Assembly (NCBI RefSeq): GCF_010820665.1
Contig: NZ_JAAIKC010000019.1
Location: 1-64,000, forward strand
DNA from: Paenibacillus sp. SYP-B3998
Lineage (GTDB): Bacteria > Bacillota > Bacilli > Paenibacillales > NBRC-103111
Length of the DNA stretch: 64,000 nucleotides
Direction of reading: 5' to 3'
Under the pieces are notes generated by a model. That model had not been told where the DNA came from and searched no databases. It was given only the letters and a program-made list of their open reading frames with translations. The stretch's first letter is position 1; each line of letters opens with the position of its first letter. The position numbers and the translations under genes are program-made. Shown in pieces: positions 1 to 8,783 of the stretch.

Positions 1-788
1 ACCTAGTGCTCGTGAGATGGAGAATGAGCAGCTGGTACAGGTGATGATGACCATCTACGAGAAAGTTGAGCGTATCTTTGGCTATCGTCAATTAACCCTG
101 CATATGCGCAAACAAACCGGAAAAGTCATCAACCATAAGCGTGTGTACCGGCTTATGAAGGTGAAGGGAATCCAGTCCGTGATACGTAGAAAGAAAAAGA
201 AATATGTGCACTCCACACCGCAGCAGGTAGCCGATAACCTGTTAAATCGTAAGTTTCAAGCAGCAGTACCTAATGAAAAGTGGGTAACAGATGTAACAGA
301 ATTCAAGTACGGCAATGGTCAGAAAGCGTATCTAAGCGCAATTCTTGATCTTCATGATAAATCCATCGTCTCCTACGTATTGGGACATTCCAACAACAAT
401 CCACTGGTATTCCAGACATTGAAACTAGCCTTGCAAGCTGCTCCAGGAAGTCAGCCGATGCTTCATAGCGACAGAGGATTTCAATACACGTCGCTGGACT
501 TCAAAGCGCTCTTGGACGAGAACAAGCTGTCTCAGAGCATGTCTCGAGTTGGGTGGTGCATCGATAATGGCCCCATGGAATCTTTCTGGGGGACACTAAA
601 ATGCGAGAAGTATTATTTACACACGTACCATACCTTTGAGGAACTCGAGAAGGACGTAACTCCCTATATCCACTTTTACAATACCGAACGATTACAAGCA
701 AAACTAAACGGCCTCAGTCCGAAGGAATTCAGGACCAAGGCCGCTTAATTAATTTTTATTTTTTGTACTGTCTACTTGACGGGGTGCA
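1..788 (+). mobile_element. IS3-family insertion sequence, right part
   Basis: The left edge of the window lies inside an IS3-family element of the IS150 type. It contains the 3' part of the transposase gene and ends with a terminal repeat at 768-788 (CTGTCTACTTGACGGGGTGCA). The same end sequence, with two changes, closes the broken IS3 copy at 12055-12076, so the two elements are related. The left end is outside the window. Confidence 0.8.
2..748 (+). CDS. IS3-family transposase OrfB (5' part outside window)
   Basis: DDE transposase that catalyses cut and strand transfer of the IS. The frame is open from base 2, so the gene starts outside the window; an in-frame ATG lies at 17. Counting from that ATG, an N-terminal HTH_21-like segment with the GYRQLTLHMR motif (about 22-31) is followed by the rve integrase core with D92 (TDVTEF), D152 (HSDRGFQY) and E188 (GPMESFWG). 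The 35-residue spacing between the second D and the E is the IS3 hallmark. The C-terminal YNTERLQAKLNGLSPKEF block is also typical. The catalytic triad is intact, so this copy may be active if its missing N-terminus is. The related copy at 11010-11990 is broken. Confidence 0.9.
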   Translation, partial: PSAREMENEQLVQVMMTIYEKVERIFGYRQLTLHMRKQTGKVINHKRVYRLMKVKGIQSVIRRKKKKYVHSTPQQVADNLLNRKFQAAVPNEKWVTDVTEFKYGNGQKAYLSAILDLHDKSIVSYVLGHSNNNPLVFQTLKLALQAAPGSQPMLHSDRGFQYTSLDFKALLDENKLSQSMSRVGWCIDNGPMESFWGTLKCEKYYLHTYHTFEELEKDVTPYIHFYNTERLQAKLNGLSPKEFRTKAA

Positions 789-887
789 GTTCATACACCA
801 GCTGCCGCTCTTTATGTTCGGTCAGTAATCTCCTGTTGTTCATTAGAAAAATCTTTTAAAAAAGCGAACTGAAATATTCCCCGTAAC

Positions 888-1214
888 TTATTTATCTTTT
901 TTTACTCTTAATATTTTGAACTCCAAGAACTCCAATACTTCATTTCTTATTAAAGGATCAAGATTCCGAAACTTTTGTAATAATTCATATTCTATGGAAT
1001 TATGCTCCTCATAAATATCGCCCATAATAAGCCAGTCTAAATCAATATCAAAATGTTTCTTTATTTCATAAATCATATCAAATGAAGGCTTTGCTTTCCC
1101 TGCTTCAATTTCACTTAAAGTTCCTTGGGCAATACCCATTGCACTGGAGAATTCAATTTGGGTCATGTTATTGGTTTTTCGAATAAGCTTAATTCTTTGA
1201 CCAATGTTATTCAC
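888..1214 (-). CDS. XRE-family HTH transcriptional regulator
   Basis: Small phage- or plasmid-type repressor of 108 residues. The best start is GTG at 1214, which has AAGGAG about 9 bases upstream; the open frame runs on to 1301 but through a terminator-like hairpin. The Cro/cI HTH lies near residues 4-60 (IGQRIKLIRKTNNMTQIEFS, then GIAQGTLSEIEAGKAKPS). The acidic C-terminus ends in a KVKKDK-like tail. A second copy at 15142-15458 is broken by a frameshift. The target is unknown; regulators of this kind commonly sit at the edge of mobile elements and control element genes, which is inference here. Confidence 0.82.
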   Translation of the reverse strand: MNNIGQRIKLIRKTNNMTQIEFSSAMGIAQGTLSEIEAGKAKPSFDMIYEIKKHFDIDLDWLIMGDIYEEHNSIEYELLQKFRNLDPLIRNEVLEFLEFKILRVKKDK

Positions 1215-1249
1215 TTCACAACTTCTCCTTATGTACAATAACTGATATA

Positions 1250-1281
1250 CAAAAAAAGCCCCTTCAGAGGGACTTTTTTTG
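1250..1281. terminator. Bidirectional hairpin upstream of XRE gene
   Basis: AAAAAAAGCCCCTT, a short loop, then AGGGACTTTTTTT forms a stem with A and T runs on both sides, so it could end transcription from either direction. It lies 36 bp upstream of the XRE start and would separate that gene from the neighbouring island. The same hairpin is kept in the duplicate at 15493-15526. Confidence 0.6.
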
Positions 1282-1423
1282 TATGGGTACCTTCTACGCA
1301 CACATTAAAGCAAATGTTTGCCACGAGTTTATTAAAGCAAATGTTTGCCATAGCGGCAAAGTTATGCTTTAACTCTCATGACATAATAAGCCCCTTTCAA
1401 AAGGAATTGTTGTAGCAATTATA

Positions 1424-1471
1424 GCAAAAATCCACAACCTCAAGGTTGTGGATTTGCTGTATGGAGGTGAG
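1424..1471. repeat. tmRNA 3'-end/terminator duplicate (att-like)
   Basis: 48 bp identical to 23160-23207, in the same orientation. There it covers the ssrA terminator (stem AAATCCACAACC) and the last bases of tmRNA including the acceptor strand. After this segment the two loci diverge (GAGCCGTGG here, GAGGGGAGTC in ssrA). This is what one expects of the displaced attachment half left after integration into a tmRNA 3' end. Confidence 0.7.
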
Positions 1472-1562
1472 CCGTGGTGTGCCACATCCACATTTCGCCT
1501 CAGATTGCTACTACGGTTGTTCGAGGGTGTTGCATAGACGACTGCTACTAATCCATGTTGGA

Positions 1563-3449
1563 CTAGGTACGAATATGCCCGACATTGAACTCGCTTGCCT
1601 TGCCAAGCAGCCCCTCTTCTTTCGCTTTGTTTATTGCATCATCCCTGTTATTGACGCCAAGCTTCGAATAAAGGATCGATACATAGTTACGAATCGTGCC
1701 TTCCGAGAGGATCATGTTGGCAGCGATGGTTTTGTAACGGAGTCCCTGGTAAAGCTGCTCCAATATGTCCAACTCGCGTTTTGTTAATCCGTACGGATTA
1801 GTTCCTTCAGATCCTCCTCCCTCCATTAGACGCAACCTTTGCTGCTTCATCTCCTCAAACACCTGTTCCGCGATTTCTTGTGTGATAGACGTACCCCCCA
1901 TATGTATGAGCCGGATCGTTTCTATTAATTCTTTAGGCTGGATCGACTTCAGCAAATAGCCGACTGCTCCGTTCTGAAGAGAGGTCACCGCTTGTTCTAC
2001 CTCACTGAATGTGCTCATGATAATAACTCGAAGATCGGGCCACTTGTCTTTTATCACTTGTAAAGCTTCAATTCCATCCATTTCAGGCATTCGGACATCC
2101 ATTAAGATGACATCGGGATGAGCTTGTTCGCACAAGTCGATCGCAGCTTTCCCATTTTCCGCCGTACCTACAACCTGCAAATCCTCTTGATCATCCAGTA
2201 TCATCTTAAGGCTGTCTACAATTAACTTTTGATCGTCTACGAGCACAATCCGAATCTTGCTCTGCAGATGTTTATGTCTTGGCACTGTACACAGGACGAC
2301 AGTCCCTTCATCAAGATGAGAATGGACAGACATTTGACCTGACAGCTCTAGCATCCTTTCCTTCATTGTAGAAAGTCCGAAGCCTGGCAGAAGCTGTTCA
2401 GTGCCTTTCCCATTATCTTGAATTTGAAGCCGCAATTGATTATTTTCGAAGTGAAGATGAACCTGAATAGACGATGCTTGCCCGTGACGAGCCGCGTTCG
2501 TTAACGCTTCCTGAAGACAGCGGTACAGCGCCAGTTTAATTTGATTAGGCACGGAATATTCATCGCCCAATGTACGAAACTTGACTTCTACGCCCGTTGT
2601 ATCCTGAAATTTGTTCACCAGCTTTTGCAGTGATGAGGTAAAAGATGCATGGAGGCTGGGCATCGACATCTGATGCAGATGTTTCCGAACCTCATCAAGT
2701 CCATTGCGGGAAGAGTGCAGGAGGGCGTCCAATCGCTCCGAGTATTCGCCTGTGACCGCTGGACGTACCGACTCCATCCCCATAATAATGGAAGTCAGCG
2801 TATGGCCGATCGTATCATGCAACTCCTTCGATAGCCGATTACGTTCTTCGATTAACGTCATCTGCTCGATTTGGACCACGTGTTGCTCCAGAATGCGATT
2901 CTGCTCCCTAATGATTCTCCCTTGGCTGTGAGCGAGAATAGATAATTGAAACGCATAGCCTAATGCAAAAACGATCCCGTGGTTCAGCATGACATTAAAG
3001 AGAATTTCCGTCCAGTCCTTGCCGGTTACGGAGCAGACGATAAACGGGACGACCCCAATGGACAAAATCGCTGTCCATCGATAGGACTTGTTGATGCTTA
3101 ATATGCCGATAACAAAGCCAATCGGGATAAACCCCCATACACTCGATAAAGAATAAATGTTTAAGAAAACAACGAAACCACCCGATAAAACAATCTCTGA
3201 AATCAAATACCATCGCAGATGAAATTGTTGAAGCAAGAACGGTATAGAGAAAGGAACAAAGGAAAGCGCAATAGCTGCCCAAAGAGGCATAGGAATATTC
3301 GTTTGATTCATGCACAAGCCGATAACTTGCGTGATCCACCATACGATACGTATGCCAAATATGACCCAGTCCGGCCACGTCCAGCGAGTAATCAATTGTT
3401 TCATAGAAGTCCTCAATCCTTCACCTGATTTGTTATCAGATTGTATCAT
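1563..3449 (-). CDS. Membrane histidine kinase fused to LuxR-type response regulator
   Basis: One polypeptide of 628 residues that joins both halves of a NarL/DesK-type two-component system. Residues 26-172 hold about five to six membrane segments. A HisKA_3 dimerisation domain follows with phospho-acceptor H211 (SKELHDTIGH), then a HATPase with N318 (EALTNAARHG) and DNGKG at 345-349. After a linker near 395 comes a receiver domain with D451 (MDVRMPEMDG) and K501, and a LuxR/GerE HTH at about 554-610 (LTKRELDILEQL). The start has AGGGG 7 bases upstream. In most Bacillota these are two genes. No stop codon or frameshift is seen at the junction. The signal and target genes are unknown; the DNA-binding domain would stay tied to the membrane unless cleaved. 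Confidence 0.9.
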   Translation of the reverse strand: MIQSDNKSGEGLRTSMKQLITRWTWPDWVIFGIRIVWWITQVIGLCMNQTNIPMPLWAAIALSFVPFSIPFLLQQFHLRWYLISEIVLSGGFVVFLNIYSLSSVWGFIPIGFVIGILSINKSYRWTAILSIGVVPFIVCSVTGKDWTEILFNVMLNHGIVFALGYAFQLSILAHSQGRIIREQNRILEQHVVQIEQMTLIEERNRLSKELHDTIGHTLTSIIMGMESVRPAVTGEYSERLDALLHSSRNGLDEVRKHLHQMSMPSLHASFTSSLQKLVNKFQDTTGVEVKFRTLGDEYSVPNQIKLALYRCLQEALTNAARHGQASSIQVHLHFENNQLRLQIQDNGKGTEQLLPGFGLSTMKERMLELSGQMSVHSHLDEGTVVLCTVPRHKHLQSKIRIVLVDDQKLIVDSLKMILDDQEDLQVVGTAENGKAAIDLCEQAHPDVILMDVRMPEMDGIEALQVIKDKWPDLRVIIMSTFSEVEQAVTSLQNGAVGYLLKSIQPKELIETIRLIHMGGTSITQEIAEQVFEEMKQQRLRLMEGGGSEGTNPYGLTKRELDILEQLYQGLRYKTIAANMILSEGTIRNYVSILYSKLGVNNRDDAINKAKEEGLLGKASEFNVGHIRT

Positions 3450-3539
3450 ATTCTGTCCCCTAATAGGATCATAATGAACAAAGTTATTATTACATGATCA
3501 TCCGTGTACACAAGCCGTGTTGAAACGAAGTGAGAGGGA

Positions 3540-3575
3540 ACAATCCCGTTCCTGGTTGACCAAGAAAGGGATTGT
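3540..3575 (-). terminator. Hairpin between esterase-like and kinase genes
   Basis: ACAATCCCGTTCCTGGT pairs with ACCAAGAAAGGGATTGT with two mismatches, giving a strong stem just downstream of the stop at 3586. There is no clear U-run in the minus direction, so it may be a weak terminator or a stabilising hairpin. Confidence 0.5.
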
Positions 3576-3585
3576 CGTCATGCTC

Positions 3586-4932
3586 TTATTTGATATGGGA
3601 CGGGCTTGTTTTGCGAATTTGGTAAACAATGTCGAACTGCTCTAACAGGGACGCATCAAAGTAAACCGGCGCGTTCGGGATGAGTTGTCCCCCAAGGCTC
3701 AGCAACGGTCGCTTTTCTCTGACCCATTGATTAGCCTGTCCCTTAAGATGGCGGTTATCCAACAAGAACATATCATATGAGACTTTTCCAAGCGTATAAT
3801 TGGTACTGTTCACATCCTGTGGAATCGTTTCCGCCGAAGTCTTGCCAGAAGCGAAATCGCTGAATAAGGTAAACTGGCCCTCCGCCGTTGTGCTGCCAAC
3901 GACGACATAATCATCACCTAAACGTTCTTTCAAAAATCTTCCTGATCCATCAGGGTATAAACTTTTATCGATAATGCCTTTGGCTACGTGGATATTGTGT
4001 GCCCATAACATCGTTTTACCGCCTAATGCCTCTTGGGCCCATATTAAATGATCGGCCATAAATTGTTCATGCAGCTTCAACAAACTTGGATAGTCACTAG
4101 GCACCATCATGGTTGTGAAGTTCTCTATCGCCTTCGCTGTTGCTTTCGCCCAGATCAGCTCAGATGAATCTTTCTCTGTATTTGCCTGTTTGGTCTTGCC
4201 ATCGAGCAATCGGACCACTTTCTCAGCGTTAGCCTTGAACTTTTCTTTCGCCTCTGGAGTTAGCTTCATATAATCCTGCAAGCTTCCAGTCACAGCCGAC
4301 ATATCTTTATAGCTTTTTTCCACTTCTGCCAGTGCATCAGGCTGATGCTTCTTCACATAATCAATCACTTGATTATAGGTGTTTTGATCCATCCCCTTCA
4401 AATCAAGCCCGATAAATTGGATTTTCTTCTTGTTTGATGGATCGGCATTATAATCCTTCATCCAATTTAGCATGGCTATAATTTCATCGGTCGGATACAA
4501 TAGTTTCAAAAATTCTCTTGGATTTCCTTTTCCTGTTTGGATGTATTCATTCAGCTTTAAACCGTCTCCCCAATCCAATTCCATTCCGATATTCGTAAAG
4601 CCCATCTGGGTGACCATATATTTCACAAGGCGAAACTTCATGGTGAAAATTTCGGAGCTTCCGTGCGTATTCTCCCCCAATCCCACATAATGTGCACTCC
4701 CAATCATGTTCTCAAACGGCTTTAGATCATCGATTGGTTGTGTCGGGTCTATCGTCTTCAACGGCTTCGCCTGTGATTCAATGGATTTGACGATATTATT
4801 TTCGCTCGGTTGAGCTGATTGGGCGACGTCTACCGGACGAGCTCCCTTGTCCCCGGCGCATCCTGCAGCTAGTATGGCTGCACTGGCCAAGACAATCATT
4901 CCACCGTACATCTTTTTCTTATTCATCTTCAT
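3586..4932 (-). CDS. Erythromycin esterase family lipoprotein
   Basis: Secreted, lipid-anchored member of the EreA/EreB-like family, about 448 residues. I start at ATG 4932 because GGGGTGG lies 5-6 bases upstream; a GTG at 4941 is in frame. A signal peptide ends with the lipobox LAAGC (Cys 25 from this start). The family motifs are present: GLGENTHGSSE, GMELDWGDG and MLWAHNIHVAKG, which carry the histidines and glutamates of the active site. Cytoplasmic Ere enzymes hydrolyse the macrolide lactone. Many relatives, including secreted ones, have no proven macrolide activity, so the substrate is open. A hairpin follows, and the two-component fusion gene lies 137 bp downstream on the same strand. 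Confidence 0.85.
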   Translation of the reverse strand: MKMNKKKMYGGMIVLASAAILAAGCAGDKGARPVDVAQSAQPSENNIVKSIESQAKPLKTIDPTQPIDDLKPFENMIGSAHYVGLGENTHGSSEIFTMKFRLVKYMVTQMGFTNIGMELDWGDGLKLNEYIQTGKGNPREFLKLLYPTDEIIAMLNWMKDYNADPSNKKKIQFIGLDLKGMDQNTYNQVIDYVKKHQPDALAEVEKSYKDMSAVTGSLQDYMKLTPEAKEKFKANAEKVVRLLDGKTKQANTEKDSSELIWAKATAKAIENFTTMMVPSDYPSLLKLHEQFMADHLIWAQEALGGKTMLWAHNIHVAKGIIDKSLYPDGSGRFLKERLGDDYVVVGSTTAEGQFTLFSDFASGKTSAETIPQDVNSTNYTLGKVSYDMFLLDNRHLKGQANQWVREKRPLLSLGGQLIPNAPVYFDASLLEQFDIVYQIRKTSPSHIK

Positions 4933-5320
4933 TGTTTCCACCCCATCGAGTTATTTAAGCAAGATTGATCCGCAAGCTGACACAATGCATCAATTGCTTT
5001 AATCCGATTGTCACGCACGCACCATCACTTTTCATAGTAACGAACTATCATGAAATATTTTGACAAGTATCATGAGAATATGATTACTTTTCCTCACCAT
5101 CGGAGATGACAGCCCGTAAATGATAATGACCTCATCAAATCGAAAACTGAGTAAATTATATGAAGAAACAATTTTTGATGAGATCGTACACAGAACCCCT
5201 CCGAACCGCTTAGATCCATAACAATAAAATCCCTTCCCCAGAGAGTATCCTCTTGGGAAGGGATTTTAGGTGATGTTTCAGTTTCTCATGGATATTGTTC
5301 TAATTACCACAGATCTCTAC
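4933..5320. other. Intergenic, no gene seen
   Basis: About 390 bp between the esterase-like gene and the SLH remnant. I see no coding frame. It should hold the promoter of the esterase-like gene, which I cannot pin down, and it contains the terminator at 5226-5267. Confidence 0.5.
5226..5267 (-). terminator. Terminator of the SLH gene remnant
   Basis: AAAATCCCTTCCC pairs exactly with GGGAAGGGATTTT around a 16-base loop. On the minus strand it is followed by ATTGTT. It lies 54 bp beyond the stop of the SLH fragment and fits as its terminator; the symmetry allows use on both strands. Confidence 0.75.
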
Positions 5321-5999
5321 TTAAATCAGTCCAGACTTCTGTAATAGTCTCTGAATAATGGTTACAACCTCAGCCCTGGTCATGTAATCCTTCGGCGCAA
5401 GCTCAGAAGCGCTTCTTCCAGATATAATGCCAGCCTGGACACTGTTCGCAACGCTGCTTTGCGCCCACGCGGATACTCCAGCTGCATCTACAAACGGACG
5501 AAGTGTTCCCTCTATCGATTGAGCGGACGCCTTGCCATTCAGTCCGGTAATCGTCCTAATCCGCGAACGAGGATAGCGGCAAACTCGGCCCGGGTAATTT
5601 CCCGGTCGGGACTGAACATGCCGTTGCCCGTGCCATCGATGATCATACGAGACCCCAGGTCACCAATTGTGCGTTTCACCCAATGGTTCGTCACATCGCC
5701 AAATTCGACCGGATGCCATACGACCGAGTACACGCTGTTGGTCATACTACTTATTTTCGCGTAAGATTTGCCATTGATAATGACGACCTTAGTCGGCACA
5801 GGGCGCACTGTTCCGTCCGGTTCAATAACAACGCCTGTCATGATTTTGTTCGGATCGGTTCCGCCTGAAAGAGCCATAGTTCGTTCCACGTAGGCGTTGA
5901 ATTTCGATACCTCGATTGTCTTATCTTCGTTGATGGCTCTCACCGTAAAGTCCATTGGTGACACAACTATCGTAAACTTGCCTTTCTCTCCCGCGTTCG
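5321..5999 (-). pseudogene. SLH-domain surface protein fragment, frameshifted
   Basis: C-terminal remnant of a cell-wall-anchored protein. The upstream part (5539-5999) has no start codon: the frame opens after a TAA just upstream. It reads into an SLH repeat (FGDVTNHWVKRTIGDLGSRMIIDG, then REITRAEFAAILVRGLG). Near 5560 the frame shifts by one base. The downstream frame (5321 to about 5560) continues with GKASAQSIEG, FVDAAGVSAWAQSSV and a last SLH repeat ending in DYMTRAEVVTIIQRLLQKSGLI. SLH domains bind pyruvylated cell-wall polymers. The gene is both 5'-truncated and frameshifted, so it is dead. Confidence 0.85.
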
Positions 6000-6525
6000 C
6001 GATTTAAATTTGTACAAAGTATTTTATAATGTCACGTGCAAATAAGCCTAATTCCCCGACAAACATTGATAGGACTTAGGCTTGGAAATTTTCTTTATTG
6101 AACTTTATTAAATATATCTCAGTACTCCCCCAAATTTGTATATATGGAAACCCTATAAGCATCATTTATCCAGCTAACGTTCGTTGTACTTATTCTCTGC
6201 TTCCTTTATAAACATGTTCTTTAGATAGTCCTCAAATTGTATATTTTCCATCCCTCAGTTTGAGTTAATTCCTGCTTTACTGCTTCAATAATTGGCTTGA
6301 CTTCTCCTCCAAATACCGGTACTACTTTATGTAGCTCGAGCCTTATATGTCTCACGGATCCGTTGCACCTCGATAGACAATGCTTCTGCTCAATTCCCTT
6401 GTGAGAAAGAGCAACGCTTGTAACGAAGAAAGTCTTATTTTTATTATATTTCTATTACATTAATACCCATTGCTATCCGATATATAATCTTTATAGAAAA
6501 AACCTAAAAAAAGAGGAGTTTAACT
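6000..6525. other. Intergenic region with leader of the discoidin gene
   Basis: About 525 bp without a convincing gene. Two short segments recur elsewhere: 6396-6413 (CCCTTGTGAGAAAGAGCA) matches 9993-10010 in an IS21 istA remnant, and 6483-6526, the leader and ribosome site of the next gene, is almost identical to 10016-10059. This points to old IS21-associated rearrangement just upstream of the discoidin gene. Confidence 0.5.
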
Positions 6526-8622
6526 TTGAAAACAAAAACCGCACTATTACTCTCTATTTATGTATGTCTTATGGTTTTATTAGTACCTTCTGTTAGTGCA
6601 TCTTCACTTCCTAGCATGCAAGGTGAAGCAGTGCCTAGCGGCACTGTAGTAACCGGGGAATCCTATTCAGGTAGCCCGGCAACTAACGCGATCGACGGAG
6701 ATCTAACAACTTATTGGAATTCTGGGAGTTCAAGTGGAACCATTCAACTTAACTTCACATCGCCCACTCCAATTTCTGGCGTCCAAATTGCAGCTAATGC
6801 TTTTCCTGAAACAAGCGAGGTCTATACCATATATGGATTATCAAATGATAAATGGACTCGAATTAGTCCACCAACTACACTCAGTGTTAAATGGAATTCA
6901 CAATACAAACCAACGATTCTTGACCCTATCTCTGTGACTCCTGGTTTTTACAGTGGCATTAAAATTCAAGTAAACGCAGCAGGCTACTCTTGGGTAGCTA
7001 TCTCTGAGATCTCAATATTACGTGCTAATATATGTTCAGGATTAGATGGTGAAATGCCTCCAAAAGGTACAACAATCACAGGTACTTCCTATCCGGGCAC
7101 TGAGGCTGTCAATGCAATTGATTGTAACTTATTGAGTTACTGGAATTCAGGTAGTTCAAATGGCATGCTACAATTAAATTTCCCTTCGGCTACTGCAGTG
7201 TCCTCTATCAATATTGCAGCAAACGCTTATCCCGAAACAGATGTGGTTTATACCATTTATGGCCTATTACATGGTAGCTGGAACCAAATTAGCACTTCTA
7301 CAAGATATTTTGTTAATTGGAGTCCGCAATATAACCCTACTTTGTTGACCCCTATTTCTGTCACTCCTGATTATTATGATGGGCTTAGAATCCAAGTAAA
7401 TGCAACAGGAACTTCTTGGGCAGCTATTTCTGAAATTACATTGTCTTCAAGCCTAGTAACTGGATTACCATCTGATAGTAAGGCAAATATTATTCCGCCA
7501 ATGTCTAGCAATAATTTTCCAAGTGGACTAGTTGAGTCTAGTAACGCTAATCTTGGTGATGGTTATCAAGCATTTGATCGACAAGATAATACACAAGGAT
7601 GGACTCCAAACAGTGTGCAAAATCAGTGGCTTTCCTATAAATTTGCAAGTCCTGTAGTGCTAGTAAAATACACGATAAAACCCGTAAATCATACAGTTGG
7701 ACCCTCAAGAGCACCGAAAAATTGGAAATTCGAAGGATACGATGGAACTAAATGGGTAACACTCGACACGAGAACAGGAATAACTGACTGGAAAGCAACT
7801 GTAGCAAAAGATTTCTCATTTGTTAATAATACTGCTTACGATAAGTATCGAATATTTGTTAATGATAACAACGGTGATCCTCAATATCTTACAATTGGTG
7901 AAATGGAAATGATGGGGTTTGACTTGAATATTGTAAAAAACCTTGTCGCTACTCCTGGTGATCATTCAATTACTTTAAGCTGGAACCCTCTAAATACAGC
8001 CACTGGCTACAATATCTATCAAGATGGCGTTAAAATAAATCAATCTAGCGTTACAACAAATACTTATAAAATAACTGGTTTGACAAATTCTAATACTTAT
8101 CATCTTGGCGTATCCGCACTTTTGTTAAGCGGAGAGTCAGCTACAACTTTGGTAATTGGCATCCCAACTCCTAGTGATTTCAATATAATCCCAAAAATGT
8201 CTAGCAATACATCTCCAAGTGGATTAGTTGAGTTTAGTAATGCTTATTACGGTGATGGATATCAAGCATTTGATCGACAAGACAATACACAAGGATGGAC
8301 TCCAAACAGTGTGCAAAATCAGTGGCTTTCCTATAAATTCTCTAGTCCCAAGACCATCGTAAGATACACGATTAAACCCGTAAATCATGTAGTTGGACCT
8401 TCAAGGGCACCAAAGGATTGGAAATTGGAAGGATATGATGGAACTAAATGGGTAACACTCGACGCAAGAACAGGAATAATTGACTGGCAAGCAACTTTAG
8501 CTAAAGAGTTCACATTTACAAATAGTACCGCTTATGATAAATATCGATTATTTGTTAATAATAATAATGGTGATCCGCAATATCTTACAATCGGTGAAAT
8601 GGAAATGATCGAAAAAAATTAA
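6526..8622 (+). CDS. Secreted discoidin (F5/8 type C)/FN3 repeat protein
   Basis: Secreted protein of 698 residues, probably carbohydrate- or surface-binding. The start is TTG at 6526 with GAGGAG about 8 bases upstream. A signal peptide covers residues 1-25. Two similar type-A discoidin-like modules follow (about 33-167 and 175-307; shared WNSGSS, IAANA-PET, YTIYGL). Next come a type-B module (321-463), an FN3 domain (about 469-548, with ITLSWNPL and GYNIYQDG) and a second type-B module (553-695). The two type-B modules share long runs such as WTPNSVQNQWLSYKF. No catalytic domain, sortase motif or SLH domain is present, so it may be released or loosely bound. The A+T-rich codon use differs from core genes and suggests transfer. 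Confidence 0.85.
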   Translation: MKTKTALLLSIYVCLMVLLVPSVSASSLPSMQGEAVPSGTVVTGESYSGSPATNAIDGDLTTYWNSGSSSGTIQLNFTSPTPISGVQIAANAFPETSEVYTIYGLSNDKWTRISPPTTLSVKWNSQYKPTILDPISVTPGFYSGIKIQVNAAGYSWVAISEISILRANICSGLDGEMPPKGTTITGTSYPGTEAVNAIDCNLLSYWNSGSSNGMLQLNFPSATAVSSINIAANAYPETDVVYTIYGLLHGSWNQISTSTRYFVNWSPQYNPTLLTPISVTPDYYDGLRIQVNATGTSWAAISEITLSSSLVTGLPSDSKANIIPPMSSNNFPSGLVESSNANLGDGYQAFDRQDNTQGWTPNSVQNQWLSYKFASPVVLVKYTIKPVNHTVGPSRAPKNWKFEGYDGTKWVTLDTRTGITDWKATVAKDFSFVNNTAYDKYRIFVNDNNGDPQYLTIGEMEMMGFDLNIVKNLVATPGDHSITLSWNPLNTATGYNIYQDGVKINQSSVTTNTYKITGLTNSNTYHLGVSALLLSGESATTLVIGIPTPSDFNIIPKMSSNTSPSGLVEFSNAYYGDGYQAFDRQDNTQGWTPNSVQNQWLSYKFSSPKTIVRYTIKPVNHVVGPSRAPKDWKLEGYDGTKWVTLDARTGIIDWQATLAKEFTFTNSTAYDKYRLFVNNNNGDPQYLTIGEMEMIEKN

Positions 8623-8730
8623 TACCTAAGAGTCTCATCTAAATTATTGGTGAGGCTTTGTCAGAAAACCGACGAGGAGCTAATGAAACTAAATAAAGAT
8701 ATGCTTTTCTCCTCCATCCCTGCTACCTTT

Positions 8731-8780
8731 GATAAGGCAGATAAACCCCGAGGTTCCCCCCGGGGCCTATCTGCCTTATC
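8731..8780. terminator. Strong hairpin between convergent genes
   Basis: GATAAGGCAGATA and CCCCG pair with CGGGG and TATCTGCCTTATC in one long stem. It lies between the convergent discoidin gene and the helical-repeat protein and probably terminates both, although no long T-run follows. Confidence 0.65.
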
Positions 8781-8783
8781 TCT

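Larger units (their letters stand above)
793..1378. repeat. XRE-module direct repeat, copy 1
   Basis: About 585 bp, almost identical to 15047-15596. It contains the XRE regulator gene and its upstream hairpin. It starts a few bases after the IS3 end and stops shortly before the tmRNA-end-like segment at 1424. Copy 1 carries an extra 28-bp duplication near its right end, where AAAGCAAATGTTTGCCA occurs twice (about 1306-1350). Copy 2 has it once. Confidence 0.9.

Noticed and set aside
1446..1787. Plus-strand frame over the tmRNA-like repeat and kinase end
   Set aside because: It is mostly antisense to the kinase/regulator gene and starts inside a repeat derived from the tmRNA end.
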